In this document: positions 19,216 through 28,307 of the stretch, piece after piece
Position numbering within the stretch: position 1 is the first letter of the stretch
How the letters are laid out: each line of letters opens with the position of its first letter
Assembly (NCBI RefSeq): GCF_002288525.1
Contig: NZ_CP023069.1
Span: 346,256 to 410,255, forward strand
Direction of reading: 5' to 3'
From: Sinorhizobium sojae CCBAU 05684
GTDB lineage: Bacteria > Pseudomonadota > Alphaproteobacteria > Rhizobiales > Rhizobiaceae
DNA length: 64,000 nt
The notes under the pieces: model-generated
Database searches by the model: none
The model's input: the letters and a program-made list of their open reading frames with translations, nothing else
Told to the model about the DNA's origin: nothing
Translations under genes and position numbers: made by a program

Positions 19216-20232
19216 ATGGATATCAATTCAACCCGCCCACTAAACGCAAGCCCACAGCCCGACTCTCCACCACCCGCCAACGAGAGTGCATTTGCGCATC
19301 AGCTGAGCGGATTTCAATATAGCCCTCCACATGCCGCTGACTCACTATTGCCGCAGGTTGAAGCCGATTCCCCATATTTGGACACCGGGCATCCCTACTC
19401 GCAGTATTTGGATTCGGCATATCCTTATCCATCACCTTGTGAATGGCAGCATGACCTGTATACCAGGACTAGGGAAAGGTCTCCCCATCCTAGCGAGCAG
19501 CGACCGCATGCTCGGGTGCTACAGGACGCGCCCGAACACGACCAGGATCAGCACGTGGAAGCCGCGGGACCGCGAGCTGGATCATGGCAAGTGGGGCCAT
19601 CACGATCTGGACCGTCGCAAGCCGGGCCATCCTCGTCCGCCACCCCACTGAACGCAAGCCCACCGCCACATGCCACCGACTTAGAAACCGAGCATCCCTA
19701 CTCGCAGTATTTGGATTGGGCGAATCCGTCATTGCTTGATTGGCAGCATGACCTGCATACGCGGGCTACAGCTTCTCCCGCGCCACTGACCGCTGAGAGG
19801 GGAAAGTCTCCCCAGCCTAGCGAGCAGCAACCGCATGCTCGCGCGCTGCAGGTGCCCGAATACGATCAGGATTTGATATGGCAGCGCGTGGATGCCGCGG
19901 GGCCGCAAGCTGGACCGTGGCAGGTGGGGCCATCACACTCTGGACCGTCGCAAGCCCGGCCATCGCACGCTTGGCCGTCCTCGTCCGCAGGGGCCGAGCC
20001 GACTGAACTTTCTGATTTCGTTATGGATAGCGGCGTTCGTGCGTGGGACCACTGGTTCTTAGCTCCTCACATGGCCTCAGAAGACCAGATGAGCATGCTA
20101 AGAGCCACGGGGCTAATGCCAACCGCAGAGGTCCCGACAACAACGTTTTTGATGATGGGCATGCCGCACGTTGCCGAATTCCGAGGCGAGGGAGTTATTC
20201 GCATCAGGCCATCGCTGGATTTTGACATTTGA
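19216..20232 (+). CDS. nopL: NopL, type III effector phosphorylated in host cells
   Basis: 338-residue Pro/Ser/Gln/His-rich protein without a signal peptide, recognised as NopL. In NGR234 it is delivered into legume cells, is phosphorylated at Ser-Pro sites by host MAP kinases and dampens defence. Many Ser-Pro pairs are visible (NASPQP, RERSPHP, KSPQPSE). The middle is an internal duplication: HPYSQYLD, WQHDL-TR, SP-PSEQ-PHAR and a GPS-rich run occur twice. The start ATG 19216 has the ribosome site AAAGGAGAAACAGG; an in-frame ATG at 19105 lies inside the tts box and is rejected. The C-terminal 80 residues are non-repetitive. Confidence 0.93.
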   Translation: MDINSTRPLNASPQPDSPPPANESAFAHQLSGFQYSPPHAADSLLPQVEADSPYLDTGHPYSQYLDSAYPYPSPCEWQHDLYTRTRERSPHPSEQRPHARVLQDAPEHDQDQHVEAAGPRAGSWQVGPSRSGPSQAGPSSSATPLNASPPPHATDLETEHPYSQYLDWANPSLLDWQHDLHTRATASPAPLTAERGKSPQPSEQQPHARALQVPEYDQDLIWQRVDAAGPQAGPWQVGPSHSGPSQARPSHAWPSSSAGAEPTELSDFVMDSGVRAWDHWFLAPHMASEDQMSMLRATGLMPTAEVPTTTFLMMGMPHVAEFRGEGVIRIRPSLDFDI

Positions 20233-20545
20233 TCTGCGGACTCGGGTGCGGGCTTTCCTGCAGAGTAGGCGTTCACGATCGAAGCGCACAGCGTATGCCC
20301 GCAGCTGACAGGGGCAGGAATTCTTAGCACCCCCGTCTGACAGGCGCCATACGTTACAAGCGTCAAGATATTGACGCCAGCCAGACCTATATACACGTCG
20401 ACTCAGCTTCGTATCGGCGAGACTGACGTACCGACCCTCTAACTGGCTGTCTGGGCGTCGATCGATCTTGCTTATGCACAAGCGCCGATAGGGGCTCAAC
20501 AATTTCCGTGCCGACTGACACCCCGGCAAGTGATCATATGTGGAC
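20233..20545. other. Intergenic stretch between nopL and an insertion sequence
   Basis: No gene is supported here. A perfect inverted repeat GCGTCAA-gata-TTGACGC lies at 20360-20377, without a T-run behind it, so it is not a classical terminator. The original distance from nopL to y4xK has been enlarged by the insertion that follows. Confidence 0.4.
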
Positions 20546-21882
20546 GCCCCCTATGGCAAGGGCTTTTTGTCGGGTGGTTTGATCGGTTGCTTTCATATGT
20601 CCGGCCTGTTTGTGCGGTATGAAGTTTGACCGCTGGCCCTGATGGAAATCCGCCGATGAGGACCCTGATCAAGCTGGCGCGCGTTTGAAGCGCATTGAAT
20701 CAGACGGGTTGGCCTCACCATTGGCTCGATCGTTACACATCATCGACTGCCGTTACCAATTCCGGTTCTCTGGGATTGAACTCAGGCGATCATTTCATGG
20801 GCCCGATAGGCTTCCTTGCGGGTCAGCACGACCCATGCGATCCGCGCGAGTTTATTGGCGAGGGCAACGGAGACCAGCCTGAACGGCTTTTTCTCCAGGA
20901 GCTTTCTGATCCAGTTCGCCAGGGGCGTTGCCTTGTCCTTCGTATGACGGATAACGGCGGTGGCGCCGACGACGAGCAACCTCCGCAAGTATCGGTCTCC
21001 CTGCTTGGAGATGCCGCCGAGCTGGGTTTTTCCTCCGGTCGAACACTGCTGCGGCGTCAGGCCGAGCCAGGCGGCAAATTGCCTGCCGGAGCGGAATTGC
21101 TCGGGATCGGTGACGGTGGCGGCGACCGCCGTGGCTGTGACTATGCCGAGGCCGGGGATAGCGGAGAGCCGGCGACTGGCCTCGCTGTCGGCATGCCAAG
21201 CGAGAAGTTGCTGATCCAGCGCAGCGATCTCATCGGCAAACACCAGGATCTGCCGGATCAGAATGTCCAGCGTGGTCCGGGCATAGGAGGGCAAGCTGCT
21301 CTCGCCAGACAGCGCTTGCTGCGCCAACTTTGCCAGATTGGCAATGCCTGGATTGGCGACTAAGCCGAGTTCAGCCAGATGCGCCCGCAACGCATTTGCG
21401 ACCATGGTGCGTTGGCGAACGAGCAGCGACCTGGCGCGATGAGTCATGAGAATGCTCTGCTGCGCCACCGTCTTCACAGGCACGAACCGCATCGTCGGGC
21501 GCTGCACGGCTTCGCAGATTGCCTCGGCATCCAGCGCGTCGCTCTTGCCGCGTTTGACATAGGGCTTCACGTAGGATGGGGGAATGAGCCGGACCTCGTG
21601 CCCCATGGCGGCGAGCGTCCGAGCCCAATGGTGCGCTGTGCCACACGCTTCCATTCCGATTAGGCAGGGTGGCAGCTTCGAGAAGAACGGCAGCATCTGC
21701 TTGCGATGCAGCCGTTTCACCAGCACGGTTGCGCCTGTCTCATCGACACCATGCGCCTGAAACACGCTCTTGGCCAAATCCAATCCAACGGTCGTGATCT
21801 GCATTGTCAACGCTCCTCTTTTGCTGCGGGTAACTGGCCGGCATCATAGCGGCAACCGCCGGCGCGGGGGCGTCCACATCAT
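20546..21882 (-). mobile_element. IS110-family (IS1111-type) insertion sequence, copy 1
   Basis: About 1.34 kb, nearly identical over its whole length to a second copy at 59375-60710 in the opposite orientation. The ends were placed where the two copies stop matching. The inverted GTGGAC-GCCCC / GGGGC-GTCCAC is complete at both sides only here; copy 2 lacks the distal GTCCAC. About 236 bp of non-coding DNA follows the transposase gene against about 80 bp before it, the layout of the IS1111 subgroup, in which the downstream region encodes the bridge RNA. It sits between nopL and y4xK without breaking a recognised gene. Confidence 0.88.
20782..21804 (-). CDS. IS110-family DEDD transposase, copy 1
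   Basis: 340-residue recombinase. The N-terminal RuvC-like DEDD domain is visible (TVGLDLAKSVFQAHG with the first Asp, EACG with Glu, KSDALDAEAI with Asp pairs), and the C-terminal transposase_20 domain has IPGLGIVTATA and FAAWLGLTPQQ with the conserved Ser segment. ATG 21804 is used; a TTG two codons upstream is also open. Protein and gene match copy 2 at 59452-60474. Confidence 0.93.
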   Translation of the reverse strand: MQITTVGLDLAKSVFQAHGVDETGATVLVKRLHRKQMLPFFSKLPPCLIGMEACGTAHHWARTLAAMGHEVRLIPPSYVKPYVKRGKSDALDAEAICEAVQRPTMRFVPVKTVAQQSILMTHRARSLLVRQRTMVANALRAHLAELGLVANPGIANLAKLAQQALSGESSLPSYARTTLDILIRQILVFADEIAALDQQLLAWHADSEASRRLSAIPGLGIVTATAVAATVTDPEQFRSGRQFAAWLGLTPQQCSTGGKTQLGGISKQGDRYLRRLLVVGATAVIRHTKDKATPLANWIRKLLEKKPFRLVSVALANKLARIAWVVLTRKEAYRAHEMIA

Positions 21883-22022
21883 CATCCCATCCGATCTCGC
21901 CACACTCTAAGTGACTGCAACCGCGGTAAGTCGGGAGCGCCGCGCCGCTCATGCGAATCGAGTGCGTTGAGGGGACACCCAACCCGGATGAAGCGATCAT
22001 CGGGAACAGTCGCGTTCCTGGC

Positions 22023-22589
22023 TCATAAGCCACCTTTACCCGTCGAGGTCCTGTAGGTGGTAACTGGTATGGCCGCCCGATCACCATCGCTGGGCTTGAC
22101 AAATCTATTGCCGAGCAAATCGCGCGGATCGTTGATCATTACTGCCAGATTATGGCTCGTCGAACAGCCGATCGGCTGGTCGAAGAATTCGTCATTAAGT
22201 AACTGGCTGGAAAGCGACCGGCAGATTGGAGGGAGGGCATGATAGACAACGGCCTCTACCCGCAGCTGCCCGCGGTCATTTTGGTCAAGCAAATGGATGT
22301 TGGAAGCGCCGATGCCCATCTGTCTGGCTTGATGGACTGCCTCTGCGCTGAGCCGGGACGACCCGCTGATAACGAGGTGAAGGGCATCCCTCCGGCCGCG
22401 ACTGGCCTTCCATAGGAAGGCAAGAAGACGCTGCTGTTCGGAAGCGTGAAGGCTCTCCAACTTCAAGACGGTGGACTCCTGTCGGACAAAAATCGGTGTC
22501 GATTGCTCGACATAGATCGGTGCAGTGCTTGTGCAGCCTGCTAGGCTTGCTGTCAAAGCGAGCAGGTGAGCTATGATCCGCAACGTCAT
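22023..22589 (-). CDS. y4xK: Y4xK, CpaD-like lipoprotein paired with RhcC2
   Basis: 188-residue protein with a lipoprotein signal (lipobox LAGC, Cys about residue 19). The C-terminal part, CSTSHNLAVMINDPRDLLGN, matches the conserved C-terminal motif of CpaD-type pilus lipoproteins (Cys, then NLA-M--NP-DL). It starts 9 bp after rhcC2 and is the third gene of the ttsI operon. An assembly or pilotin-like function for the RhcC2 secretin is inference. An upstream IS110 insertion lies about 140 bp behind its 3' end and does not affect the frame. Confidence 0.82.
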   Translation of the reverse strand: MTLRIIAHLLALTASLAGCTSTAPIYVEQSTPIFVRQESTVLKLESLHASEQQRLLAFLWKASRGRRDALHLVISGSSRLSAEAVHQARQMGIGASNIHLLDQNDRGQLRVEAVVYHALPPICRSLSSQLLNDEFFDQPIGCSTSHNLAVMINDPRDLLGNRFVKPSDGDRAAIPVTTYRTSTGKGGL

Positions 22590-22598
22590 TCGGCAACA

Positions 22599-24026
22599 CT
22601 ATTCGATGATGAAGCCGAGATCGCCCTTGACGCTTGGCGCGTCGGTGCTGATAGCAGCGCGGGCTCGCGGCGGAGTGCCCAAAGCCGGAGCCATCCGGTC
22701 CGTGGGTGCGCTCATTTGGTTGGGGTTGGAGCCTGGCCTGACGATGTAAGGCGTAACCAAAATAACCAATTCCGACTCCTCCTTTTGAAACGAGGACGAA
22801 CGAAACAGAGCGCCAAGGATGGGTATTCGGCCAAGCCAGGGAAATGCACTGATATCATTGTTGACGTTACGCCTGATGAGACCGCCAATCACGAAGCTCT
22901 GCCCGCTCGCGAGCTCGACGACTGTATCGGCACGCCGCGTGGAAACTGCCGGCACGGCGATCCCGTTGACTTGAACGGCACCTTGTAACGATAGTTCACT
23001 GACTTCCGGCTTTACGTGAATGTTGATTAGGTTGTTGTCGAGAACAGTTGGTACGAATTCAAGACTGACGCCGAAGCGGCGAAATTCCACCGAGGTTTGC
23101 CCATTTTCCTGCAGGACAGGAATGGGAAATTCGCCGCCGGCGAGGAAGCTGGCAGTTTCACCCGACATAGCAGTGAGGTTCGGCTCAGCCAAGACGGAAG
23201 CTATGTGCTCCTTAGCAAGCGCGTCGAGAACCGCGCCGACGCTGACAGCATCATTGTCGAATCCGATTTCTGCTGTACCGCCGCTACCAGTTGCCGAACC
23301 AAGTCCAGCACCTCTGTTTAACACACCCACCTTGAAATTGCCGAATTGACCGAAGGCGGACAAGTTGATGCCGAGTGCCTTCAGACCGCTGCGGGAGACT
23401 TCCGCTACGCGCACACTGAGATTAACCTGCAAAGAGCCGGCGACCTTGATATTGTTGACGATCGGCGCACCGTCACCGAGAAATTGCTCAGTAACTCTTT
23501 TTGCAATGTCAACGACTTCGGCATTGGGCGCTGTACCGCTGAGGATTGCGCCGCGTGGCGTATAGCTGACGTGGATCGGGTAGTCGCCGACCTGGTCTCG
23601 CAACATGGCACGCAAATCCCCGATCGGCTGCGTTACTACAACATGCAACTCGGCGAGAGCCTCGCCATTTTCGTCCAGAGCGAATAGGCTGGTCCGACCG
23701 AACTTCTTGCCAAAGACGAAGATCGTTCTATTGGAGGGTGCCTGATAATCAGCAATTGTTGGGTCGGCCACAAAGATGGTCGCGGCTGGCGCGGGCAAAT
23801 GAACTGTCTTGCCCAGCGAAGAGGAAAGGTTCAGCGTGGCGTTGATGCTGTTGGGAGCGGCACGAGGCACCGCTTCATCCCCGTTGTTTTCGGCAGCGGC
23901 GGACATAGGCGACAACAGAACGAGCGCGTAGAGAAGATTGCTCCAGTATGGAACAGTTGGCCTTGAACCGACGATGGGGGTCGGCCATCGATCGGCGCTA
24001 GCATGACCAGTTGGAGTGGCTTTCAA
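22599..24026 (-). CDS. rhcC2: RhcC2, pore-forming secretin of the T3SS
   Basis: 475-residue outer-membrane secretin. It has an N-terminal signal region, a CpaC-type N-domain (APAATIFVADPTIADYQAP), a BON-like segment (YTPRGAILSGTAPNAEVVDIA), and the secretin domain with VRVAEVSRSGLKALGIN, EPNLTAMSGETASFLAGGE and the C-terminal SFVIGGLIRRNVNNDISAFPWLGRIPILG. It complements the truncated NolW protein encoded at 8974. In sequence it is nearer to Tad-pilus CpaC secretins than to YscC. It lies 23 bp after ttsI and is probably co-transcribed with it. Confidence 0.92.
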   Translation of the reverse strand: MKATPTGHASADRWPTPIVGSRPTVPYWSNLLYALVLLSPMSAAAENNGDEAVPRAAPNSINATLNLSSSLGKTVHLPAPAATIFVADPTIADYQAPSNRTIFVFGKKFGRTSLFALDENGEALAELHVVVTQPIGDLRAMLRDQVGDYPIHVSYTPRGAILSGTAPNAEVVDIAKRVTEQFLGDGAPIVNNIKVAGSLQVNLSVRVAEVSRSGLKALGINLSAFGQFGNFKVGVLNRGAGLGSATGSGGTAEIGFDNDAVSVGAVLDALAKEHIASVLAEPNLTAMSGETASFLAGGEFPIPVLQENGQTSVEFRRFGVSLEFVPTVLDNNLINIHVKPEVSELSLQGAVQVNGIAVPAVSTRRADTVVELASGQSFVIGGLIRRNVNNDISAFPWLGRIPILGALFRSSSFQKEESELVILVTPYIVRPGSNPNQMSAPTDRMAPALGTPPRARAAISTDAPSVKGDLGFIIE

Positions 24027-24049
24027 GGCAGTCCTTCCTTCAAATTCGA

Positions 24050-24730
24050 CTATGCTGATGACGCGTCAGTCAATTCAAGAACGTAGCCAATGCCGCGCAC
24101 GGTCCTGATCCGCAACGTGGCACCTGACCTACTGAGATACCCGCGTAAGCGGTAGATTCCGGCTTCAAGCGCGTTGCCTGAAACTTCGTCGTTGAACGAA
24201 TAGAGTTGATCTTCCAACCGCGCACGCGGCACGATGCGACCCGCGCGGTTAAGCAGATGCTCTAGAATGCATAGTTCGCGACGTGCGATCATTAACGGAT
24301 GACCGTCAACCGACACCTGTCGGCCGATCGGATCGAAGTGGAGGTTGCCAAATTCAATGATGGGGCAAGTGATCTGTGTCGATCGGCGCAGAAGGGCCCG
24401 CATTCTGGCGATGAGCTCATCCGTAGAGACGGGTTTACGGAGAAAATCGTCCGCGCCACTATTGAATACCGAAATTCGTTTCTCGAGATCGTCGAGCCTG
24501 CTCATAATGACGGCAGGAACTGAATACCCGTCGCTCCTTAGCTGCCTCAGCCAATCCAGTCCATCGCCATCTGGCAGTACCAACTCCAGCAGAAGAATTT
24601 CATAGCTCGCTGAAAAAAATGCGCTCGACGCCTGTTCCAGCGTGCCAACTACATCAACGGCAAAGCCGCCGTCACCGAGCGCGCCTCGGACCGCGCGGGT
24701 AAGATCCGTATCCACGAGCAACGTTCGCAT
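24050..24730 (-). CDS. ttsI: TtsI, transcriptional activator of the T3SS and its effectors
   Basis: 226-residue OmpR-type response regulator: receiver domain in residues 1-115 and winged helix in 125-222 (ending RIRTVRGIGYVLEL). It binds tts boxes. The position normally occupied by the phospho-accepting Asp is Glu (ILLLELVLPDGDG, about residue 49), a feature reported for TtsI and thought to mimic the phosphorylated state, consistent with the absence of a partner kinase gene. A nod box about 290 bp upstream places it under NodD and flavonoids. First gene of ttsI-rhcC2-y4xK. Confidence 0.95.
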   Translation of the reverse strand: MRTLLVDTDLTRAVRGALGDGGFAVDVVGTLEQASSAFFSASYEILLLELVLPDGDGLDWLRQLRSDGYSVPAVIMSRLDDLEKRISVFNSGADDFLRKPVSTDELIARMRALLRRSTQITCPIIEFGNLHFDPIGRQVSVDGHPLMIARRELCILEHLLNRAGRIVPRARLEDQLYSFNDEVSGNALEAGIYRLRGYLSRSGATLRIRTVRGIGYVLELTDASSA

Positions 24731-25019
24731 TTCATTCTCCTATCAAGGCAGGACAGCCAATTGAGCACGTCACCGCGGACTATGACCGGGGTGACAGCAG
24801 TACCGCGCGACTGATCGCAGTATTCGTACCCGCTCCTTGCGAGGGCTAATCGAAGGAGCATGTAACCCAAACACCTGTGATAGCGGGGGCGAAGGTCTGT
24901 TGACGAGCAGAAATACACCGGTCGGCGAGCCCATGATGCCAAAAATACACCTGCGATTTCTCTGCGCATTGATATGCCCTTACACCTTCATTAGATCAGC
25001 CTTTGCCTTAAGAGAAACT

Positions 25020-25068
25020 GATTGAGCAAATCGATTCTTCGGATCGAAGGCATCTGCATCATGAATGC
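25020..25068 (-). promoter_or_regulatory. nod box driving ttsI
   Basis: Read on the minus strand: CATTCATGATGCAGATG, then CCTTCGATC, then CGAAGAATCGATTTGCTC, ending AATC. This follows the nod-box layout (ATCCA..GATG, ATC..AAACAATCGATTTTACCAATC) over about 47 bp. It is oriented toward ttsI, about 290 bp from its start, as in NGR234. The first ATCCA is degenerate (ATTCA). Confidence 0.82.
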
Positions 25069-26424
25069 ATTTCGCTACATTTACTTCGGGGGTCGAGCTG
25101 TCGTCGCACACTGCTCTGCCGTTACATGAACCACTCAGGCTGAACGGCGAGCTCCGGTTCGATCAAGGATCGCGAGACGAACACTGATGGACATCCAGAA
25201 CACACTAGCGCGAATGACTATTACCCAATCCTAAATTCGCTGGAAGAAGTTTTGTGGCTGTACATGAACAACGCCCTAACCCCTCCGCGTCAGCTTTCTG
25301 TCAGCCAGGCTGATTAACAGCAGCAGTAGATATTGGGCGCAGATTTAATGGTGCTCTTCGGAAACCAATGTGGAGTGGGGCACGTCTGGCATCAATGGCT
25401 CATCACATCGGATCAACGTTTGGTTCCGACGCGGTTGAAGTGAGGCGATTCGCGGCGAACTAAGAAACTAGGAGCAAGCTGGCATACAAAAAGGCTTCGC
25501 GGGTGTGTCGCCTGCCGTCTGCAGTCCGCGATGTCAAGCTCCTGAAGGTTCAATCAGGAGCTATTCGTCCTCTGCGAAAGTGAGAGGTCGGGCGTTTTAC
25601 TCCATGTGTGGGTCAGGACTCGTCGGCTGGCAGCACTGATCCTGGAAAGAGTTTAGAACCATATCTCAAGCGCATGGCGGGATATGAACTTTGCATAGCG
25701 CGACCGGGTCGATGCGGCACTAGTATCCGCCATCGCTTCGTCTGATTATCAGAAAGATGCCATTGATGCACTCAGGAAAGTTCCAGCCAGGCGGCACGCC
25801 CGCACAAGACAATGTGATCCTGGGCGGGTCGTCCTCTCCTGATCCTGCTGCCGAGACATTAACCCGACGCGTCGATCGGGTTGAGGAGGTCGGCGTCGCT
25901 AAAGAGGGTCGAACTCAAGGTCTTTGCTGGCACGCAGGAGTGGTTCATTGAGGCGATGGGCGAAGAGTTCCACAGCCGCGTGCCAGATCGGCTCGAAAAC
26001 GGCGGACTGCCCGGAGCCACTGATGCACCCCAGCAGATTGGAAACCACGTCCGAAATTGAGACCGCCCGCAAAACCAATATCGCATTGAAGAACAGGCTA
26101 ACCAAGCCGGAGGATCACTCCCTTATCGGGGATCAGCTGGTCACCGACGTCAGCTCTCGAAAGTGCCGGGGTCCGGGTTGCACACCTTTCTCATCAGCAC
26201 GCTGGAGAGGCCTCTGCAAGCCGAAGTTTTGTCCAACGCACCACTCATTTGGTGTGTCGAATGTGGTGGGATAGTCCCACGCTCTTTACGGTACTCGGGA
26301 CGGAGTGCGCTCCACTCCCTCATGCTCTTCTGAGCAGCGGGAACAAGGCAACGGCGCTCACTCTGTAACATCACTGAAAACTACCTGTTCTATGAGGGTA
26401 GAAACGCTTTGGTTGAATTAAATA
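25069..26424. other. 1.35-kb gap between the nod box and nodD2, no confident gene
   Basis: Only short frames are open. A minus-strand frame at 25899-26105 (68 codons, hydrophobic start, ending ASKDLEFDPL) and a plus-strand frame at 25757-25951 have no recognisable motifs. A degenerate tts-box-like sequence, GTCAGCTTTCTGTCAGC, starts at 25289. A perfect 9-bp hairpin lies at 25537-25562. The nodD2 promoter must lie near the end of this stretch. Confidence 0.35.
25537..25562. repeat. Perfect 9-bp stem-loop
   Basis: AGCTCCTGA at 25537-25545 and its exact complement TCAGGAGCT at 25554-25562 enclose an 8-base loop. No T-run follows on either strand, so a rho-independent terminator is not supported. 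It may be part of a small RNA or a protein-binding palindrome. Confidence 0.45.
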
Positions 26425-27363
26425 ATGCGTTTTAAGGGACTTGATCTTAATCTGCTCGTAGCGCTCGATGCTCTGATGACAAAGCGAAGCGTTACCGCAG
26501 CTGCTCGCAGTATCAACCTCAGTCAGCCGGCCATGAGCGCCGCCATCGCCCGCCTACGCACCTATTTCGGCGACGACTTGTTCACGATGCGAGGTCGCGA
26601 ACTTATCCCAACTCCGCGTGCGATAGCGCTCGCCCCCGCAGTCCGCGATGCTCTGCTGCACATCCAGTTCTCCATCATTTCTTGGGATATGTTTAACCCA
26701 GTTCAGTCGCAGCGACGCTTCAGGATCAGGCTTTCCGACGTCATAATGCTGGTGTTTTTTGAAAGAGTCGTGAAGCGGCTGGCGCGAGAGGCGCCTGGCA
26801 TCGGCTTCGAGTTGCTGCCTCTCACTGAGGATCCCGATGAACTTCTCCGGTACGGTGACGTCGATTTCGTGATCCTTCCGGAATTGTTCGCGTCGAGCGA
26901 TCATCCAAAGGCGAAACTGCTCGACGACACGCTGGTTTGCGTAGGTTGCCCCACTAACAAGCAGTTAAAACGGCAGCTTTCTTTCGAAAACTACGGATCG
27001 ATGGGTCATATTGCGGCTAAGTTCGGACGTACGCTAAAGCCCTCCATCGAGAATTGGTTGTTGCTTGAGCACGGTCTCAAGAGGCGCATCGAAGTCGTCG
27101 TGCCGGGATTTAGTCTAATCCCGCCTTTGCTGTCGGGAACCGATCGCATAGCGACCATGCCGTTACGGCTGGTGGAACATTTCGCAAAAACAACGCCGCT
27201 GCGGGTCGCCGAACTTCCACTGGCACTTCCACCATTCGCCCAAGCTGTCCAGTGGCCTAGCCTACACAACAGGGATCAGGCGAGCATCTGGATGCGGCAG
27301 GTACTACTACAGGAAGCGTTGCACATGACAACTCCGCGTGATTCAGTGGAATATCGACCCTAG
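26425..27363 (+). CDS. nodD2: NodD2, LysR-type regulator of nodulation genes
   Basis: 312-residue LysR-family regulator with the NodD N-terminus [18 protein letters not shown] and helix-turn-helix [20 protein letters not shown] (about residues 22-42). The effector domain is NodD-like, including [20 protein letters not shown] and [15 protein letters not shown]. Length equals NGR234 NodD2, and the position next to ttsI is the NGR234 arrangement (y4xH), so I call nodD2; distinction from other NodD copies is by position. NodD binds nod boxes and responds to flavonoids or represses; which applies here cannot be read from the sequence. Confidence 0.9.
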   Translation: MRFKGLDLNLLVALDALMTKRSVTAAARSINLSQPAMSAAIARLRTYFGDDLFTMRGRELIPTPRAIALAPAVRDALLHIQFSIISWDMFNPVQSQRRFRIRLSDVIMLVFFERVVKRLAREAPGIGFELLPLTEDPDELLRYGDVDFVILPELFASSDHPKAKLLDDTLVCVGCPTNKQLKRQLSFENYGSMGHIAAKFGRTLKPSIENWLLLEHGLKRRIEVVVPGFSLIPPLLSGTDRIATMPLRLVEHFAKTTPLRVAELPLALPPFAQAVQWPSLHNRDQASIWMRQVLLQEALHMTTPRDSVEYRP

Positions 27364-28307
27364 TCGTTCGCAGCCGCGGATTTGACCGGCTTTGAGACAC
27401 CCTGCTCACGATCAATGTGCCGCCCCGCCATGATCATGAAGCAAGACCCTGGTACACGGCTTCGGCCGCGGAGTGGGCTTTTGTGTGACGATTTGCGGAT
27501 TCCGACCTGAAGCCGGCCACCATTCCGATCAAAATCCGGCCACCGTTCCGATTTGAAGCCGGCCACGATTCCAATCAAAGACCGGCCGGTTTCCGGCTCT
27601 GAAGATACCCCTTGGGTCAGCAACTTTGGCATCAAGCCTCCCGTTACACGAGGAGAGTTTGATGCCAGCGAAGAGAAGGCTGACCATGCGACAATTACGA
27701 CAGATGCTCCGGCTTGCCGGAAGCGGGACAAGCAGCCGAGAGATTGCGGTGATCCTCGGCGTTGCCCGCAGCACCGTCCAGGATAACCTGAAGCGGGCTG
27801 CGATGGCGGGGCTGAGCTGGCCATTGCCGGGAGAGCTGACAGACGATGCTCTTGAGTCTCGGCTTTTCGCCCGCGCCGGCGTCAAGCAGGGCCAACGGCG
27901 ACGTCACGAGCCGAACTGGGCACAGCTCTCTATCGAATTGAAGAAGCCCGGCGTGACACTGCTGATCCTGTGGGAGGAATATCGCAGCGTCCATCCCGAT
28001 GGTTATGGCTATAGCCGTTTCTGCGAGCTGTTCCGCGGGTTCGAGCAGCGCCTTTCGCCGACGATGCGCCAGGAGCATGCGGCCGGCGACAAGGTCTTCG
28101 TCGACTATTCCGGTAAGAGGGTGCCGATCGTCGATCGCAAGACTGGCGAAGTCCGCGAGGCGGAGCTGTTCCTTGGCGTGCTCGGCGCATCGAGCTACAC
28201 CTTCGCCGAGGTGACCTGGACCCAGACCTTACCGGACTGGGTCGGCTCACATGTGCGCATGTTCGCCTTCTTCGGCGGTGTGCCCCGCCTGACCTTGCCC
28301 CCAACTT

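Noticed and set aside
25899..26105. 68-codon minus-strand frame between ttsI and nodD2
   Set aside because: Protein-like composition but no start signal or family motif; not supported as a gene.
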